A stretch of 64,000 bases of DNA from Marsupella aquatica (GCA_973895155.1 OZ316894.1:21886001-21950000); one strand, 5' to 3'. Shown: positions 22,630-34,735, counted from the first letter of the stretch. Program-made: numbers and translations. Notes: a model not told the origin generated them from the letters alone.

Positions 22630-22683
22630 GATCCTGTACTTCAATGTGCATGTGAGTACTGTGCAAAGGTTAGTCATGTCCAT

Positions 22684-23063
22684 TTAACGTAAAGCTCAAA
22701 AACATTTACTAAGTCACATGCAAAAGGGCTCTGCAGCCCATGAACTGACGTCGTTTCCTAACATTGTTTGTGCCTTCAGTTTACACATTCTAACATCTGC
22801 ACAGTAGTACCTTGTTTTCCTGTGCAATCGATGGTGGCAGGTGCGTGCGCCTCGTGTAAAGTTGAGTGTACTTGTTATCGGGCATGGACAAAAGTCGGGA
22901 TGGGAGGATATTAAAAAATGCGGAGATCAGTTTACAAATAGAATACAATCATGTCAATGTATTTGCATTCGTGTAACATAACCCTAATGTTGATCGTGGC
23001 GGCGTGGATGGGCAAATGCCCAATTTTGACTTCTAATTACGAGGTCCCGTTGCCTGATTACTG
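22684..23063. other. MULE interval between transposase start and right TIR
   Basis: Non-coding; presumably the 5' UTR and proximal promoter of the transposase gene. The first coding ATG is at 22629-22627 (MADDVSD). Frames upstream of it in this interval have no similarity to anything I know. Confidence 0.5.
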
Positions 23064-23413
23064 CGCGCTTGACCCTAAACCGCCCGACAATGTGCGCCCT
23101 AAAACAGAAATTTTGTTGAAGACATAAACCACGATGTATTCACGCTCATAAGGGACCATAGTGCGAGGGGGGCAAAACCGCGTAGTTGCAGCCCGACTGT
23201 AGCGGAGTCGCGTGGTCGACTGCGGGAGGCGACCTTGCGTGGTGGCATGGCTCCCAACTGTGCAGTAATGCCTTTACACGGGGGAAATTGCCTTACACGG
23301 GAGAAAAGGGTACGGGCCATAATGAGGGGGCTGATTGGGGCAAAAAAGTTTCTCCTGGAGGGGGCTGATCAAGTAAAGTTTCTCCTGGAGGGGATCTATT
23401 GAGCATATCCCTC
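23064..23413 (-). repeat. MULE right terminal inverted repeat (350 bp)
   Basis: This is an inverted copy of 10997-11344, ending GAGCATATCCCTC. It holds two copies of an AGTTTCTCCTGGAGGGG sub-repeat (about 23350 and 23378), of which the left TIR keeps one. By analogy with MuDR it is the promoter side of the transposase gene. Confidence 0.93.
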
Positions 23414-23423
23414 GGACTAGGAA
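23414..23423 (+). repeat. Right target-site duplication of the MULE
   Basis: GGACTAGGAA, identical to 10987-10996. Confidence 0.93.
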
Positions 23424-26400
23424 TACCGGCCTGCAGAGAATGCACTCATACATGGTGCACTTAAGCACACTAGGCTGTCGTAAGGTTTTTGGCCTTTTGC
23501 CTTGGGATACATATTGTCTTTGTCAAGTGAAGGACAGCCAATGATTTTCTTGATTGTAGAGTTGTCAAGGTTGTACAACCGTTTCGTTTCAGCTCCTTTA
23601 TAAGAACTGGGATTTTATAATGAGAAATAGTCTATGGACACTTCAAAAGATTTTAGGCTTTTAAACTATTTTGGCGGCAATGGCTGGGGACATTGTTTCT
23701 GTTTTGGCCCTGTTCAGGTTTGTAAAGCTGGATTTCTAATTTCTCAATGGACTGATTTGGTACTCTTTTGGGAGCTGCTTCGTGTTTTGTCATAGGTTTC
23801 CATGTTGGGTGTGGACATTGACAAGCACCACCCTTTCTTTCAGTTCGAGTGGGGTACCCTGCAGGATTAGCATTCAATATAGCTGCTTCTTCTAATGACT
23901 TAGATTTGTTTCAACTTGTACATATAAAATCATATCATATTTAGAGATATCTCAAAATTCATTTGGTTGTTGGTACGAAGTAATAAAATAACTGAAACTT
24001 TACCAAAAAGTACATTCATGAATGGTAGACAAGGGGCCAGCATTCTCCAAGTGTGTGCGAGGCAAAGAATAACTCAATGGTAGTGGTTGTAGGTTGGAAC
24101 TATCAGATCCAGGGCTGACCATCAACAACCACATTCAAAAAAGGTGCAAGGGCATTAAATGGAACTTTATCATAAAATTAACACGTAAGTTGAAGACATG
24201 GTCGCCCTGGCACACCAAAAAATGGAGAAAAAAAACATATCATGAGTTCCAAGGGGAATTCAAAGTGAAAGAATAACAAAGAACACAACTTTCCTAGGCC
24301 AAAATAAAGATAACAACATAAATTTTGAACTTAGGAGACAGAAACTGAAGATGCACCATGCTAACCTGTGCGGGTCACTTTATGGAGCTGTGACATTTTT
24401 AGGGCTTAAAATCCATCAATGCTACCAAACACCAAATTTCTTAACCCCTTCAAATTTTGATTCCAAAGCTCTTTTTTCCTCTACAAGTCTCAAATTGGAT
24501 ATAATATACCACATTATCATGTTCTTTCGAAGGATTTCTCATTTTTCTTTGAAACAAAATTTAAAAGTTCTATACTTTTTTGTTCGTGGTGGGCACTTTC
24601 CCAAATTGGACACTTCCCAAATGGTTTTAAAAATCTTTTAGAATTATGATATCTAGACAAATCAGCACCTCAAGGTTTATTTTAAGATAATTAAAGGTGT
24701 GAATATCCCCAAAAGAAAGGAAAATAACTTGCCTTGCGATATTAGCTCAAAAATATTTTGATGCTAATAAGAATAATTAATATATTAATTTTAAGAGTCC
24801 TGGTTAATATTTTTCTGAACCACCTTAAATCATCAATAAATTAGTTTTTGGTGACTTGGTACCTTTAAATTCTCCTCAGGGGTCATTGCTGCCCTCCTTG
24901 CCTGTTATTTTTCTAATAGACAATTTTTTAGCTTCTAAAAACTTATGAACATATTTCAAAAAAGCGGGTCTTTTATGTAGTTCTCAAATAATGTCTTTAA
25001 CTACTTATCACTATTTTGTTGCCTAAGTGACCAGTAGTTGCACGGGGACAGGTTGAATCTTGAAAACTTTCTTTTTCACCCTATGCATCTCTAGTGTATG
25101 AAATGTCATTTAAATATTATTTGTATGACAAGACTATACCAGACTGGAATAAAGTATAGGCAAGATTGAAAAGCATCAAGAGGGGGAAAATTTCCAAAAT
25201 CCAATAATACAAAAGAAGAAGAAGATGCACGTTGTCTAAGGCAAATTGAAAGAAATACACAACAAATATCATAATTAAGCTCATTAGAAAAAGTGACCTG
25301 AATAGTCTGTCCAATATGTAGCATGTTAACCCTCGATTCCTCGAACATGTTTCATTTTTGTCTTTTAGTGATGTGTACAGTACATGATCTAATTTCTTTT
25401 TGGCTGTAGCGTTTTATTTGCTGTACAAGAGTAGAACCATAACGCATTTAAAGAAAATATGCTTCACATAATCACAAGAAAAACACAAGTCTAAGGTACA
25501 CAGGTAATGAAAACTTGTGCACATATAGTACGGATACCCACTTGCCTTGGGTGATGCCATTCAAATAAATGAAAACCATAAATTTGGAAAGAGAACACTA
25601 AGGAGAATTTAAAACACAAGGTGTCGAGTCATTTATTCTCTCCCTCAAGAGAAGAAGGAGAAAAGACAGAATCTCAAGTGGTTGAAATTTCTCGAAATTT
25701 ACGAAAGGGACTGGATGCACAACATTCAGGTTTAAAATTAGTGGGAAAGAAGAGCACTTGGATAATGAAGAGTTAAAAAATTACGAGGGGTGCCAACATC
25801 AAATGATGCTCCTTGTTAAGGTACATTGAAATACGATAGAGATAAAATACTGGAAGGTGAATTTGCCATTGAGAATATCAGCATCACTATTTTCAAAAGG
25901 TAAATAACACCAGAAATTTTAGAGCATGCTCATTCTGAAATAACTTGTAGCAAAGTCAAAAAACTATATATGTTGCTTGCAGGGAGCTTTTCTAGTTGCA
26001 CCTGAGATGCTTTCACCGACATGGAGCCTATTGGGCCCTGCACCTGGGAACAGCTCTTACCTTTAATTAGTTTCATACTTTTTTCACTCCCCAATTGGTG
26101 TCTCTAGACCTACCATTGATTCTTTTCTTGAGCTGGATCTGCCTCATCTATACTATTCGGTGGTACATTTACTTTTAAAAAAAATTAAAAATCTATATTT
26201 TTGGTGTTTGCCTTTGCCTTTGCCTTTTTTTTCGAATTTGGTGTTTGTCTCCTCTCTACTTCTTTTGCTATTTCTCTACTGTACTTTGCTTGACACTTTT
26301 TAATAGTTGGGTCATTCCTGGTCTCGTCGTCTCATCTGAGTGCCCCCTTCGTTGTTTTAGGTGGCAGCTTTTCTGGTATATTGCTTAGAATTTCTTACAG

Positions 26401-26560
26401 TACTCGGCAACTTGATAGTGCATGCTACAGTCGATAGTTGGCCTTGTTGTCTCCTGCAATTCTTCACAGTGGGTTTTTGCTCAGCTTCCCTTTCCAAGAA
26501 ATATATTAGGTTGCAAAAGAACAAAAGTTGCCCTTTCCAAGAAATATCTTAAAGAACAAA
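23424..26560. other. Gene-poor interval
   Basis: The first ~60 bp continue the pre-insertion CACTTAT-type sequence (TGCACTCAT, GTGCACTTAA). The rest is AT-rich DNA with no recognisable gene, RNA or element ends. Confidence 0.5.
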
Positions 26561-26564
26561 ATGC

Positions 26565-26833
26565 GCCCGACCGAGAGACATGATCCCCAAGGTAATAGAC
26601 TCAATCAAATGAATCAACCAAAGAGCCTAAAGTCCGGAGCCACCATGCTGGGAGAGAACCACAAAAACAACCAAGGACAAACCTAAAACCCTACCTGTAG
26701 GCAAACTGCAGAGCTTGGTAGAGCTCCATGGTGAACTACATAAGGGGGTCTAGCAAAGGAACCTGTCTAGAAGCCCTAGAACTAAACTCCTCACCCCTAT
26801 GCAGGATAGTAAATGCAGTGCAATACACCTGCT
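26565..26833 (-). repeat. LINE 3'-tail remnant (related to 42299-42690)
   Basis: Blocks such as AGACATGATCCC, GAACTACATAAGGGGGTC and ACCTGTCTAGA occur in the same order as in 42390-42670. On the minus strand the 42-kb relative ends in an A-rich tail, so both look like 3' UTR remnants of a LINE subfamily. No coding part is attached. Confidence 0.45.
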
Positions 26834-26850
26834 AAAGCCTAGCCCACAAG
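26834..26850 (+). repeat. Left target-site duplication of LINE-1
   Basis: The 17-bp sequence AAAGCCTAGCCCACAAG recurs exactly at 31945-31961 after the A-rich LINE tail, as expected for target-primed reverse transcription. Confidence 0.9.
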
Positions 26851-28206
26851 TTGGTGGATAAATTTAACCTGGTCAATAACTATCTTTGTGCTGGAATCCG
26901 CTCTGGTCCCTTCTACACTAGACAGGCCAGAAAAACTGACAGGTACGGTCAGTCTAGGCTTGATAGAAATTACAGCAGCGCACAAAATAGTTGGTGTGCC
27001 TACACTCGATCCATCATCCATGATGGCCGGCAGACTCTCTCGGACCACATCCCTGTCTCGTGCACCTTTGTCCTCAAGGTCGACACGAGTGGTGGCCCAA
27101 GAAGATCCTCTTACTTTAAAATGGATGCATGGATGATCGACTCACCATGGATGATCGACTCACCATGGATGATCGACTCACCATGGATGGAGTCGGAGAT
27201 ACAAAACATCTGGCACCGACACCAACTGGATCACAAAGATGCGCGCATCAACTAGGACCTTGCATGGACGGCGATAAAACAATTTCTCCAATCGGAAAAG
27301 AAGAAGAGACTTGAACCCAGTACCGTTGGGTCGATTGGGGACAGACTCCAGATTTTATGCACGGCAGCTGGAGAGCTCCCATCTGCTGGAAATCTGGAGA
27401 GTCTCCGCCTTGTCGAGGACGAGGCCCAAGAGGTAGCAAAAATGGATGCAATCAAAACCAGGAGGCGGAGCCGCATTCGGTGGCTCCAGTTGGGTGAAGC
27501 ACCAACCAAATATTTTTTTAACCAGCTTGAAGCCAAGCAAGCTAGAGAAAGCATTTGAGTGCTGAAGCTAGAAAATGGTGAGATCATTGAGAACGAGGAC
27601 ACTATCCTCCGGGAGATTAACAGATTTTATGAGGATCGTTACCAGCATGACCCCCAGCCTGAGACCTTCACTCAAGAGCGAGCGGATGCTCTCGAGCTAA
27701 TTGACAAGAAGGTAACGGATGCCGAGAATATATAGATCTCTGGAGACCACACCCACGGATGTTGAGATCAAAGGAGTGGTTTTCAACATGCCCAAGGAAA
27801 AGTCTCTTGGGTTAGATGGTGTCACAATTGAGGTACTTCTAAAAGGATGGGAATACATGGGTCCCTCCTATGTGGCGATGGTGCGGGCTTTCTAGGGAGA
27901 CGGGATTATGATTACCAAAGCACTCACTGGCAGGAGTGCTGAAGCTCATTCCTATAAACCAAGATACAATTGAGCTATCCAACTGGAGACCACTGACGAT
28001 GTTGACCCTCACAGAGAAGATCATTGCTAAGCTGATTGCAAATTGTGTCAAGAAGGTAGCCAACAGGATTGTCGATCCCCAGCAGACAGGTTTTCTCAAA
28101 GGGAGGGATATCATGGACAATCTCCTCGCCTTTCGGCTTGCACAAGAGTTGGCACCTCTGGGTAAAAAATCACTCATTTTCCTTAAGCTCAATTTCATGA
28201 AGGCGT
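26851..28206 (+). pseudogene. LINE-1 ORF2, first part (endonuclease end and RT start)
   Basis: The endonuclease end is visible as GPFYTRQARK ... YGQSRLDR and SDHIPVSCTF. RT-type text follows (SNWRPLTMLTLTEKIIAK, VDPQQTGFLKGRDIMDN) up to LNFMKA at the solo-LTR insertion. Frame changes and stops occur throughout 27250-27960. An 18-bp unit triplicated at 27130-27183 adds repeated WMIDSP residues. Confidence 0.85.
28203..28206 (+). repeat. Left target duplication of the solo LTR
   Basis: GCGT, repeated at 29557-29560. Joining the LINE across these points restores continuous RT similarity (ATGAAGGCG to TATGACAGG). Confidence 0.7.
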
Positions 28207-29556
28207 TGTCGTAAGGGAATTAGATTATATGGAGAATAGCTTGGTTTTGTGTGAAAATGTAAAAGTAGAGGTTTTTGTGGTAAAAAGGAGATTTTGGGTT
28301 TTACCAAGTAAAATTATAAGTCTTGGTAATTTTCAAGATCTACCATAGTAAATAGTAACTTCTAGAATTTACCATAGTAAAAAGGTAAATTCCAAAAACT
28401 TCTAGAATCTACCTTAGTAAATAGTAATTTTTAGTATTTACCATAGTAAAAAGGTAAATTCTGGTAAATTCTAGAATTTACCATAGTAAAAAAGTGAGTT
28501 CTAGAATTTACCGTGGTAAAAAGTAAGTTCTAGTAAGTTCTAGTTAATTCTTGTATCTTCTAGGATACTCTTGTAAAGGGACCAGTGTGGCCTGGCTCAA
28601 ACTATAAATAAGAGGGAGGTTCGCCCTCCCAGGGGAGTCCATTTTCCAGCATTTCCAGCGTATGAGCGTGAGAATAGAGAGTGCATAGAGTGCATTTGCA
28701 TTGGAGGAATGTTTGAACATCGGTTCTAGGACTAAACGGAATGGCTATGCCGCCGATTTCTATGGTGGAAGGATTCTAAGTTTCTTGATTCTTGGTCATG
28801 GAAGACATTGCCACCACTCGAGTACCTTGAAGATGGAACTTTGAATCTAACAAGGTCGACTATGCCGCCAATACCATAGATATAATGTCCACGAACCTGT
28901 GATCAAATAGGGACGGCTCTGCCGCTGAACCTCTCTTAGTTAGAAAGCATATAGGAAGTATGAATGTCAATATCAATTTGAATGAGAATCCGCAGATTTT
29001 GAATTTACGTTCTACGGTGAGCATTAAGTTGATAGTAAAGAGGAAGGTAGATATTAGGCAGGTTCTGACACAAAAGTTTGGGGAAGAAGGATACACTGCG
29101 ATTATCGCATTGTCGGATCCATTAATACTGTATAGATGCACAAATGGGGATGTGAGTATATTCATAATAGTGTAATAGAAGAGAGATCATAGCCGAGAGT
29201 TGATCGAGGCACGTAGAGAAGATTATCACTTGGAGGAGAGATTTGTGGAGTGTGGGCCTGGCCCCGACTACTCTGGTGTTATTGCCAATATCTGGAGTAG
29301 ATCACACATGTCTCTTGGTACCAAAAGTGTTTAGGAGTCCTTGCGGAAAAGGGTACGCCCTTCCCACCCAGGTTATCTGGAGAAAACCGCAAGAGACACA
29401 GGGGAACCCAAGGAACTTGAGAAATGGCTGGGAGGGGACAAGGCTCTCAAGGGAATTGGTTCTAAGCGTGAGGTCTCTTACAAGTGATAAGTAGCATAAT
29501 TAGCACATGCATCCAAACACCCAACGTGTTCTTGAGAGCTCACTATTCCCAGGACA
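28207..29556 (+). mobile_element. Solo LTR (1350 bp) nested in LINE-1
   Basis: It starts TGTCGTAAGG and ends CCAGGACA, giving TGTC...GACA inverted ends, and is flanked by the 4-bp repeat GCGT. It interrupts the LINE reverse transcriptase exactly. It has no coding sequence, but has a TATA-like TATAAATA at 28603-28610 followed by a GC-richer leader, as in an LTR promoter. The size would fit a Gypsy-type LTR; the family is not identified. A solo LTR arises by recombination between the two LTRs of a full element. The interval 28310-28560 is made of diverged repeats of TTCTAGAATTTACCATAG and GGTAAATTC. Confidence 0.75.
28603..28610 (+). promoter_or_regulatory. TATA-like box in the solo LTR
   Basis: TATAAATA sits mid-LTR, with a repeat-rich U3-like part upstream and a non-repetitive part downstream. 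Orientation follows the TG...CA LTR. Function is inferred. Confidence 0.45.
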
Positions 29557-31448
29557 GCGTATGACAGGGTCTCGCACAATTTTACCTAGGTTGTGATGAG
29601 AGCAATGGGTTTTGGGAACAAAATCACTCACCTAAAATTGGCAGACGGGAGCAACCTTTGCCACCATAAGTTTGCTGATGACATAGGATTGTTCTTGGAG
29701 GCTACTCAAGCTGATTTCAATGCAGCTTGGTGTGTGATACAAAACTTTGAGCATTTGTCTGGGGCCAGACTCAATGTGAGAAATCTATGATCATCCCTTG
29801 TTACTTTGCGAACAACCGATACCCTAATTGGCTAGAGCAGACGGGATGCAGGATTGCACAGGTGGGGGAAATATATGAGTACCTTGGCTGTCCTGTTGGA
29901 TATAAGGTCCGGCCTTCACACGAAGCTACTTTTCTGATCACGAAACTCTGCAATAGACTGAACACTTGGTCCAACCAGTGCCTGACTATAGCTGGGAGGG
30001 TGATTTTGCTCAAGCATGTTCTAAGGGCTATTCCAACCTATCACCTGATGATCCTCGGTCTCTTCAAAGTGGGATTTGCTGAGATGGAGAGGGTGTGCAG
30101 GCGTTTCCTTTGGGGCAGCAATCATCAGGGCAAACACAAGAAGCCGCTAATAGCGTGGTCTGTGATTACCTTGCCTAAAGCTGAAGGAGGACTCGGCTTT
30201 CTTCCTTTTGAACTACAGGCAGCAAGTCTTCCGATGAGACATGTTACAACTGATCTACAGCAAGACCATCCATGAGTGGATCCTGATGGCTCAAGAAATT
30301 ATCCTGAAGAACGCTAGACTTGTGCCTCTCAAGAAGGAACGTCGATCCTGGACCTACTCTGAGATTATCCTGTTGTGCCCGGAAATCAGAATCTTGGGGT
30401 CTTGTACCATCCGGCACCTTCTTAAGAGTTGGGACCCTCAATTCCCTCTCCTCCACTTTTCCTTTAGTGAGGGATCAATCCCTAAACAACTCTCAATTGA
30501 GCAGGCCATGATCCTTTTCTTCAAGGATGTCTGAAAGACGGCAGGAGCAAGTGGATCTCAAATGCTTCTTTGCCAATAGGAGGATCAAGAGGGTGGGTGA
30601 TCTGATCACCCCAGAACATTGTTGGAGGGATAGGGAGGAGTTCATTTCCAGGATCAGGAGCACCAGACAAGTCGGGCTGAATACCTACCAAGAATTCTAC
30701 AATGAGCTAACTATGATTTGGATTTTCAACTGCACGAATGCCAAGGGTGGAGGTGGGAATGGACCTCTCGCAACCGTGGGTGGAAATTCCCAACCAGTAC
30801 GTGGGCTTCCCCTGCTCAGGGCACCGAACTGATAACACTATGATTAATAGAAGGTGGGGCCAGCTGGAGTCAGCAACCGATTGGAAACGTTGGTGGAAGA
30901 AGATTTGGGGTGGCTGGTCTTTCTCCAAGGTCAGATTCTTCATTTGGCGTCTGCTCCATCATGGTTTCTTCACGAACGGTCGGGCTAACCACTAGGGAGT
31001 TAGCCCTGGACTATGTGAAAGATGCAACACCAGCTTTGAGGACACGAACCACTTATTCTTCAGCTGCAACAAGGTGGGGAACCTGTGGCGCGAAATCAAG
31101 ACTCTGTTATCCCATTCCACATCCCTGAATAGACTGCAGGACAATTTGTTCGATTCTATCGCCATTGCTGTGTTGGTCCAAAAGCACAACCCTGGTCCAC
31201 TGGTGCTTATCACTGAATTGTGCAATGAATTATGGAAAGAAAGGAACGCTAGGGTGTACTCCCAGTTCTTGGGAATGCTGCCCAGCTGGGTGATCTTGAG
31301 GAAAACTAGCGACCATCTCAAAGCCATGCTTGCCATTAGTCGTTTGGCCAAGAATACTAAGCAAATCAAACGGTGCACGGATGAGCTGGACTTTATCCTG
31401 GCTCCCTGGGCGACTCTGGAGGTCCCTTGTGTTCTGAATTCCAACTAG
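29557..31448 (+). pseudogene. LINE-1 ORF2, second part (RT catalytic core to C-terminus)
   Basis: It resumes with YDRVSHNF ... MRAMGFG, then the RT active-site motif in HHKFADDIGLFL (about 29668-29700). It continues through YEYLGCPVGYK, AIPTYHLM and RRFLWG of plant L1-type LINEs, a zinc-binding RT-like region (WSFSKVRFFIWRLL), and a tail (ELCNELWKERNARVYSQF) ending at TAG near 31448. The same tail is found on the minus strand at 63041-63292. Frame breaks occur near 29790, 30240 and 30530-31070. Confidence 0.88.
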
Positions 31449-31944
31449 TATTGATGAGTATGCATTCCTTTAGCTTTGCCAGTGATTGCAGCAGCATCGT
31501 GCACCAAGGCAATTCCAAGGCCAGAAACATTAGCAAGGTTGAGTCTATGTCTTTCAGTAGGAAATACCACAGACCCGGTCAACACAGTCAGTCTACTGGT
31601 GTTGACCAGGCCTTTCATTGCAGACAAAACCAGAGGTATCATAGGCAACGGATTGATAGAGACTACGATAAGTTTTGGTTCAATACGACTAGTGAGCAAT
31701 ACAGGATCAAAAGGGACTATGAGAAGAGTAGATCTGTGTGTATGCTCCCCAGTTGGACCACGATTGAGTACGAGGATCTTTGGGCTTTTTGGACCAAGTG
31801 GCCCGATTGAGGGTCGCTGGTCTTGGTTGGGGGGGGGGCTACTTTGGCCTAGGGAGTGTGGCCATCCCCCTTCTCCTTTGTTCCTCGGTTTGGGTGGTGT
31901 TTGCCCCCGGCCCGTTTTCCGTTCTATATAATTTAAATTAAAAA
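31449..31944 (+). other. LINE-1 3' UTR and A-rich tail
   Basis: The non-coding sequence includes a run of ten G near 31832 and ends in an A-rich tract directly before the second copy of the 17-bp target duplication (31945-31961). Confidence 0.8.
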
Positions 31945-31961
31945 AAAGCCTAGCCCACAAG

Positions 31962-34384
31962 AGGTCCCAACAAGTGTGTTCTTTTGTATTTCGGACAGGT
32001 GGCACTTGTGACAAGTTGATAAGCCTAGGCTTAGCAAAGAGTCACTTATAACAGTTGGATTGCATAGGGTCCGATCTGGTTCATTGATTTGGCAAATAAG
32101 TCACCAAATTTTCCAAAACCTCTTTGTTGCAAATGTGCTAAAATTTGCACATAAAGCAAACATTGGTCCCTTTGTGGCTAAATAGAATAGCTTTTTATGT
32201 ATGAATTTGCTGTGAAACCCAGCCCTACATCCAGGTGTGTGGCTGCAAGACTTAGGGGGGTTTCACTCTTGTTAACAAAAAAGCTGTTCCAGGGATTTCC
32301 AACTCAAAAGAATCGCCCTAATTGAATACACTAAAAAAAATAAGAAAGTGAGTGGGTAGCAGACCAGGAGTGGATCTTAGCATTGGGGTTTTGCACTCTT
32401 TTCTTTTCCTGACTCTTAGGTCTTCCTTTGTTTCCCCCAATTTATTAGGTTTCTTTGCAATATTTTGTTCCAATTTTGTTTCCCCCAATTTATATTCCAA
32501 GCAGTCCCAACCTTTGTGACCTAACACAGTGGTTTGTTTTTTAATACACTTGAGGGAAAACCGAGTCCTAATCTGTTGTGCCGCTACAAGACTAGAGTAG
32601 GGCGGTGTTCCATTTTTGTTAATAAAAAATGCTGGATTTCTCACTAGTGTAATCTGTATAGAATAAGTAGCAGGGAAGGCTCAGCATTCCAAGCTGTCCT
32701 GGCAACCACACCGACCTTACCAAAGTCAATGTTGCTGTGATCCATGGTCCTAACTAAATAACTAATGGTGTATTGCCCACTTTCTTGCCATGCAGACTCG
32801 ATAGACGCCAGAATGGGCCCCCAGTTATTAGATTGGAGGGTCATGTTGCTGTGAATCTATGGTCCTAACTTAATAACTAATGGTGTATTGCCTACTTTCT
32901 TGCCATGCAGACTCGGTAGACGCCATGGCACAATGGGCCCCCAATTATTAAATTGAAGGGTTTTCCACCGCCCAAGGAGGCATATCAGTTGAGCTGCTTG
33001 CAACCTTGGGAAAGAGAGGGGGGGAGTCAGTTTCCCTTCCCCAGAAAATAAAAATTAGAAAGTGAATATAGGGATGCTGAATCCACCGTCTGATTTTACT
33101 GCATACACCACAAAAAGGCTTCCCTTTGCTTTTTCTCAAAAGAGAAAATTTTAAAAGGGAAATAAATAAAGTAGGGGATTATGAAACCCACATCATGATT
33201 TTACTAGACACACCCCAAAACAGCCCAGGCGTTGATGTACCGCTCTCATGGGCTTTCAGATTTTGACCTATCATGAAAATGGGGTGAGTTTAGTGATTTG
33301 GGGTGAATATAGTATATTACAACTATTGTAAGCTTTGAGGAGGCAAGTCATCATTGAAAGCCTCCCCCCCAAAAAACAAAACAAAACAAACATTTAAAAA
33401 TAGGAGGCAAGTCACCTGCTTTCACACTTGGGGGCCGGGTCCCTTTCCCTTCTCCCCAAAAATAAAATGAAAACGAGAATGTTCAATTCACCCCATCATT
33501 TTACTAGATGCACCCCATGATCCAGCCACAAATCAAATGGTAAATCCATCGCATGATTTCATGACACTCTTATGAGATTTATCCCGGAACTCTATCAGAC
33601 TTTTCAATTCTTCCCACAATAGTATATTTTGTTTTCCTTGCTCCTTTGGGGGCTCTTGGTTTTTGTCGTTGCTCCTAGGTTGTGACTGGGACTCCTTGCC
33701 TTGTTTGGCCTCTTGTCTCTTCTTGGGCCCCTCCCATCTTCTATTTCTTTCACTTTATTGGGTTGCTTTGTTTTTGAGACCCTATCTCCAGGTTTGGCAT
33801 TTTTGTTTTTTGGCACTTTGATATATACCCCATGACTTTACTAGATACAGCCCGGCCATTGATATGACACCTTTTTGACACATTACCAACCTTTTAGTGA
33901 TTATAGTAAAAAAATCATACTTTCTCAGATTTACACACATCATCAAAATGGTGTGGTTTTAGTGATTCGGGGTGAATTTGATAAAACTGTGGGGTGCATT
34001 TGATAGCTCCCAAAAACAATTACTAGTGATTAATGATTAATGATTGGATGTGATTGGGTACCAAGGGGCTACAAGCTTAGGTCTTGTTACAAAGTGGAAT
34101 GCAAAACATACAGAAATGTCATCCTCCTGAGCCTAGAACCTGTATAGAATATTACTTATTTTTAAAATCCAGAAAATAAAACAATATGTTATTCTTTTGT
34201 TTTAGGTTTTTCGTAAATGATTCATACACCGAAAAGTCAGTGCTTATGCTTGGAATTCTTGAAATTTGCATGAATAATTCTTTGCATCACCAAATGGCAT
34301 CACTAACGAAGACTTGCATCAGGTTGTGCAAATAAATATTTTGTTAGTGAGGTACAAATTTCAATAATGATTTATTTATATGTG
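31962..34384. other. Gene-poor interval with local duplications
   Basis: No gene is recognised. A 114-bp unit is tandemly duplicated at 32731-32844 and 32845-32960. At 33180-34000 the phrase CATGATTTTACTAGA(T/C)(A/G)CACCCC and GGGGTGA(A/G)TTTAGTGATT-like text recur, suggesting an old, decayed repeat. Confidence 0.55.
32731..32960 (+). repeat. 114-bp tandem duplication
   Basis: The block starting GTTGCTGTGA at 32731 is repeated at 32845 with a few substitutions and small indels, including TAATGGTGTATTGCC and CTTGCCATGCAGACTCG in both copies. Confidence 0.85.
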
Positions 34385-34389
34385 CAAAC
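34385..34389 (+). repeat. Left target-site duplication of Copia-2
   Basis: CAAAC, repeated at 41204-41208 directly after the 3' LTR. Confidence 0.93.
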
Positions 34390-34733
34390 TGTTAGATATT
34401 GCTCTAGTCTTGTGACTCTTGAGCTAACCACAGTTAGTCTAACTCGGGTTAGGACTTAGCTAATGTTAGCGGTAGTGCTATTGTGCATTTAGCCAGGGCT
34501 GATGCCAGACCCTGGTGGAACTTAGGCTCATTGTTACGGAGCTAGTTGAGAGATAGGGAGAGCTTGTGCTGTGGATGCTTGGTATGACCGATCGGCCTAG
34601 AGTGCAGTAAAGCTCTTGTGTGTTCCCGTGGACGTAGCCTCATGTGGAGGTGAACCACGTATCTCTCTGTGTCGACTATTGTGCGTTGGATGGTTCATGG
34701 GCTTGCCGTTGCGAATGTCGTCTATGCTCAACA
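34390..34733 (+). repeat. Copia-2 5' LTR (344 bp)
   Basis: It begins TGTTAGATATTGC and ends GCTCAACA. Its second half matches the Copia-1 LTR; its first half does not. A short repeated word (TTAG(T/G)CTAA(C/T)-like, about 34420-34470) is present in U3. Confidence 0.95.
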
Positions 34734-34735
34734 AG

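Larger units (their letters stand above)
10997..23413 (-). mobile_element. 12.4-kb Mutator-like element with long TIRs and three genes
   Basis: The ends are inverted copies of each other for about 350 bp, and the element is flanked by an exact 10-bp direct repeat. These are the diagnostic features of a MULE transposed as a unit. Inside are a mudrA-type transposase gene (minus strand, 22629-18764), a hybrid-binding-domain gene (minus, 18165-17609) and an unrecognised multi-exon gene (plus, 12491-16721). The transposase and the plus-strand gene read inward from opposite TIRs, as in MuDR. The two TIRs differ at about ten bases plus two small indels (~3%), and the internal genes carry stops, so the copy is fairly young but inactivated. 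It lies within the CACTTAT-rich zone. Strand is given from the transposase. Confidence 0.95.
26851..31944 (+). mobile_element. LINE-1: 5'-truncated L1-type non-LTR retrotransposon, split by a solo LTR
   Basis: The element begins inside the ORF2 endonuclease directly after the 17-bp target duplication, so it was 5'-truncated on insertion. It ends in a 3' UTR and an A-rich tail (AAATTAAAAAAA) before the second duplication. The endonuclease end, reverse transcriptase, zinc-binding RT-like C-terminal region and ORF2 tail are recognisable in the plus orientation. A 1350-bp solo LTR sits in the RT. Many stops and frame changes show it is long dead. Confidence 0.92.
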
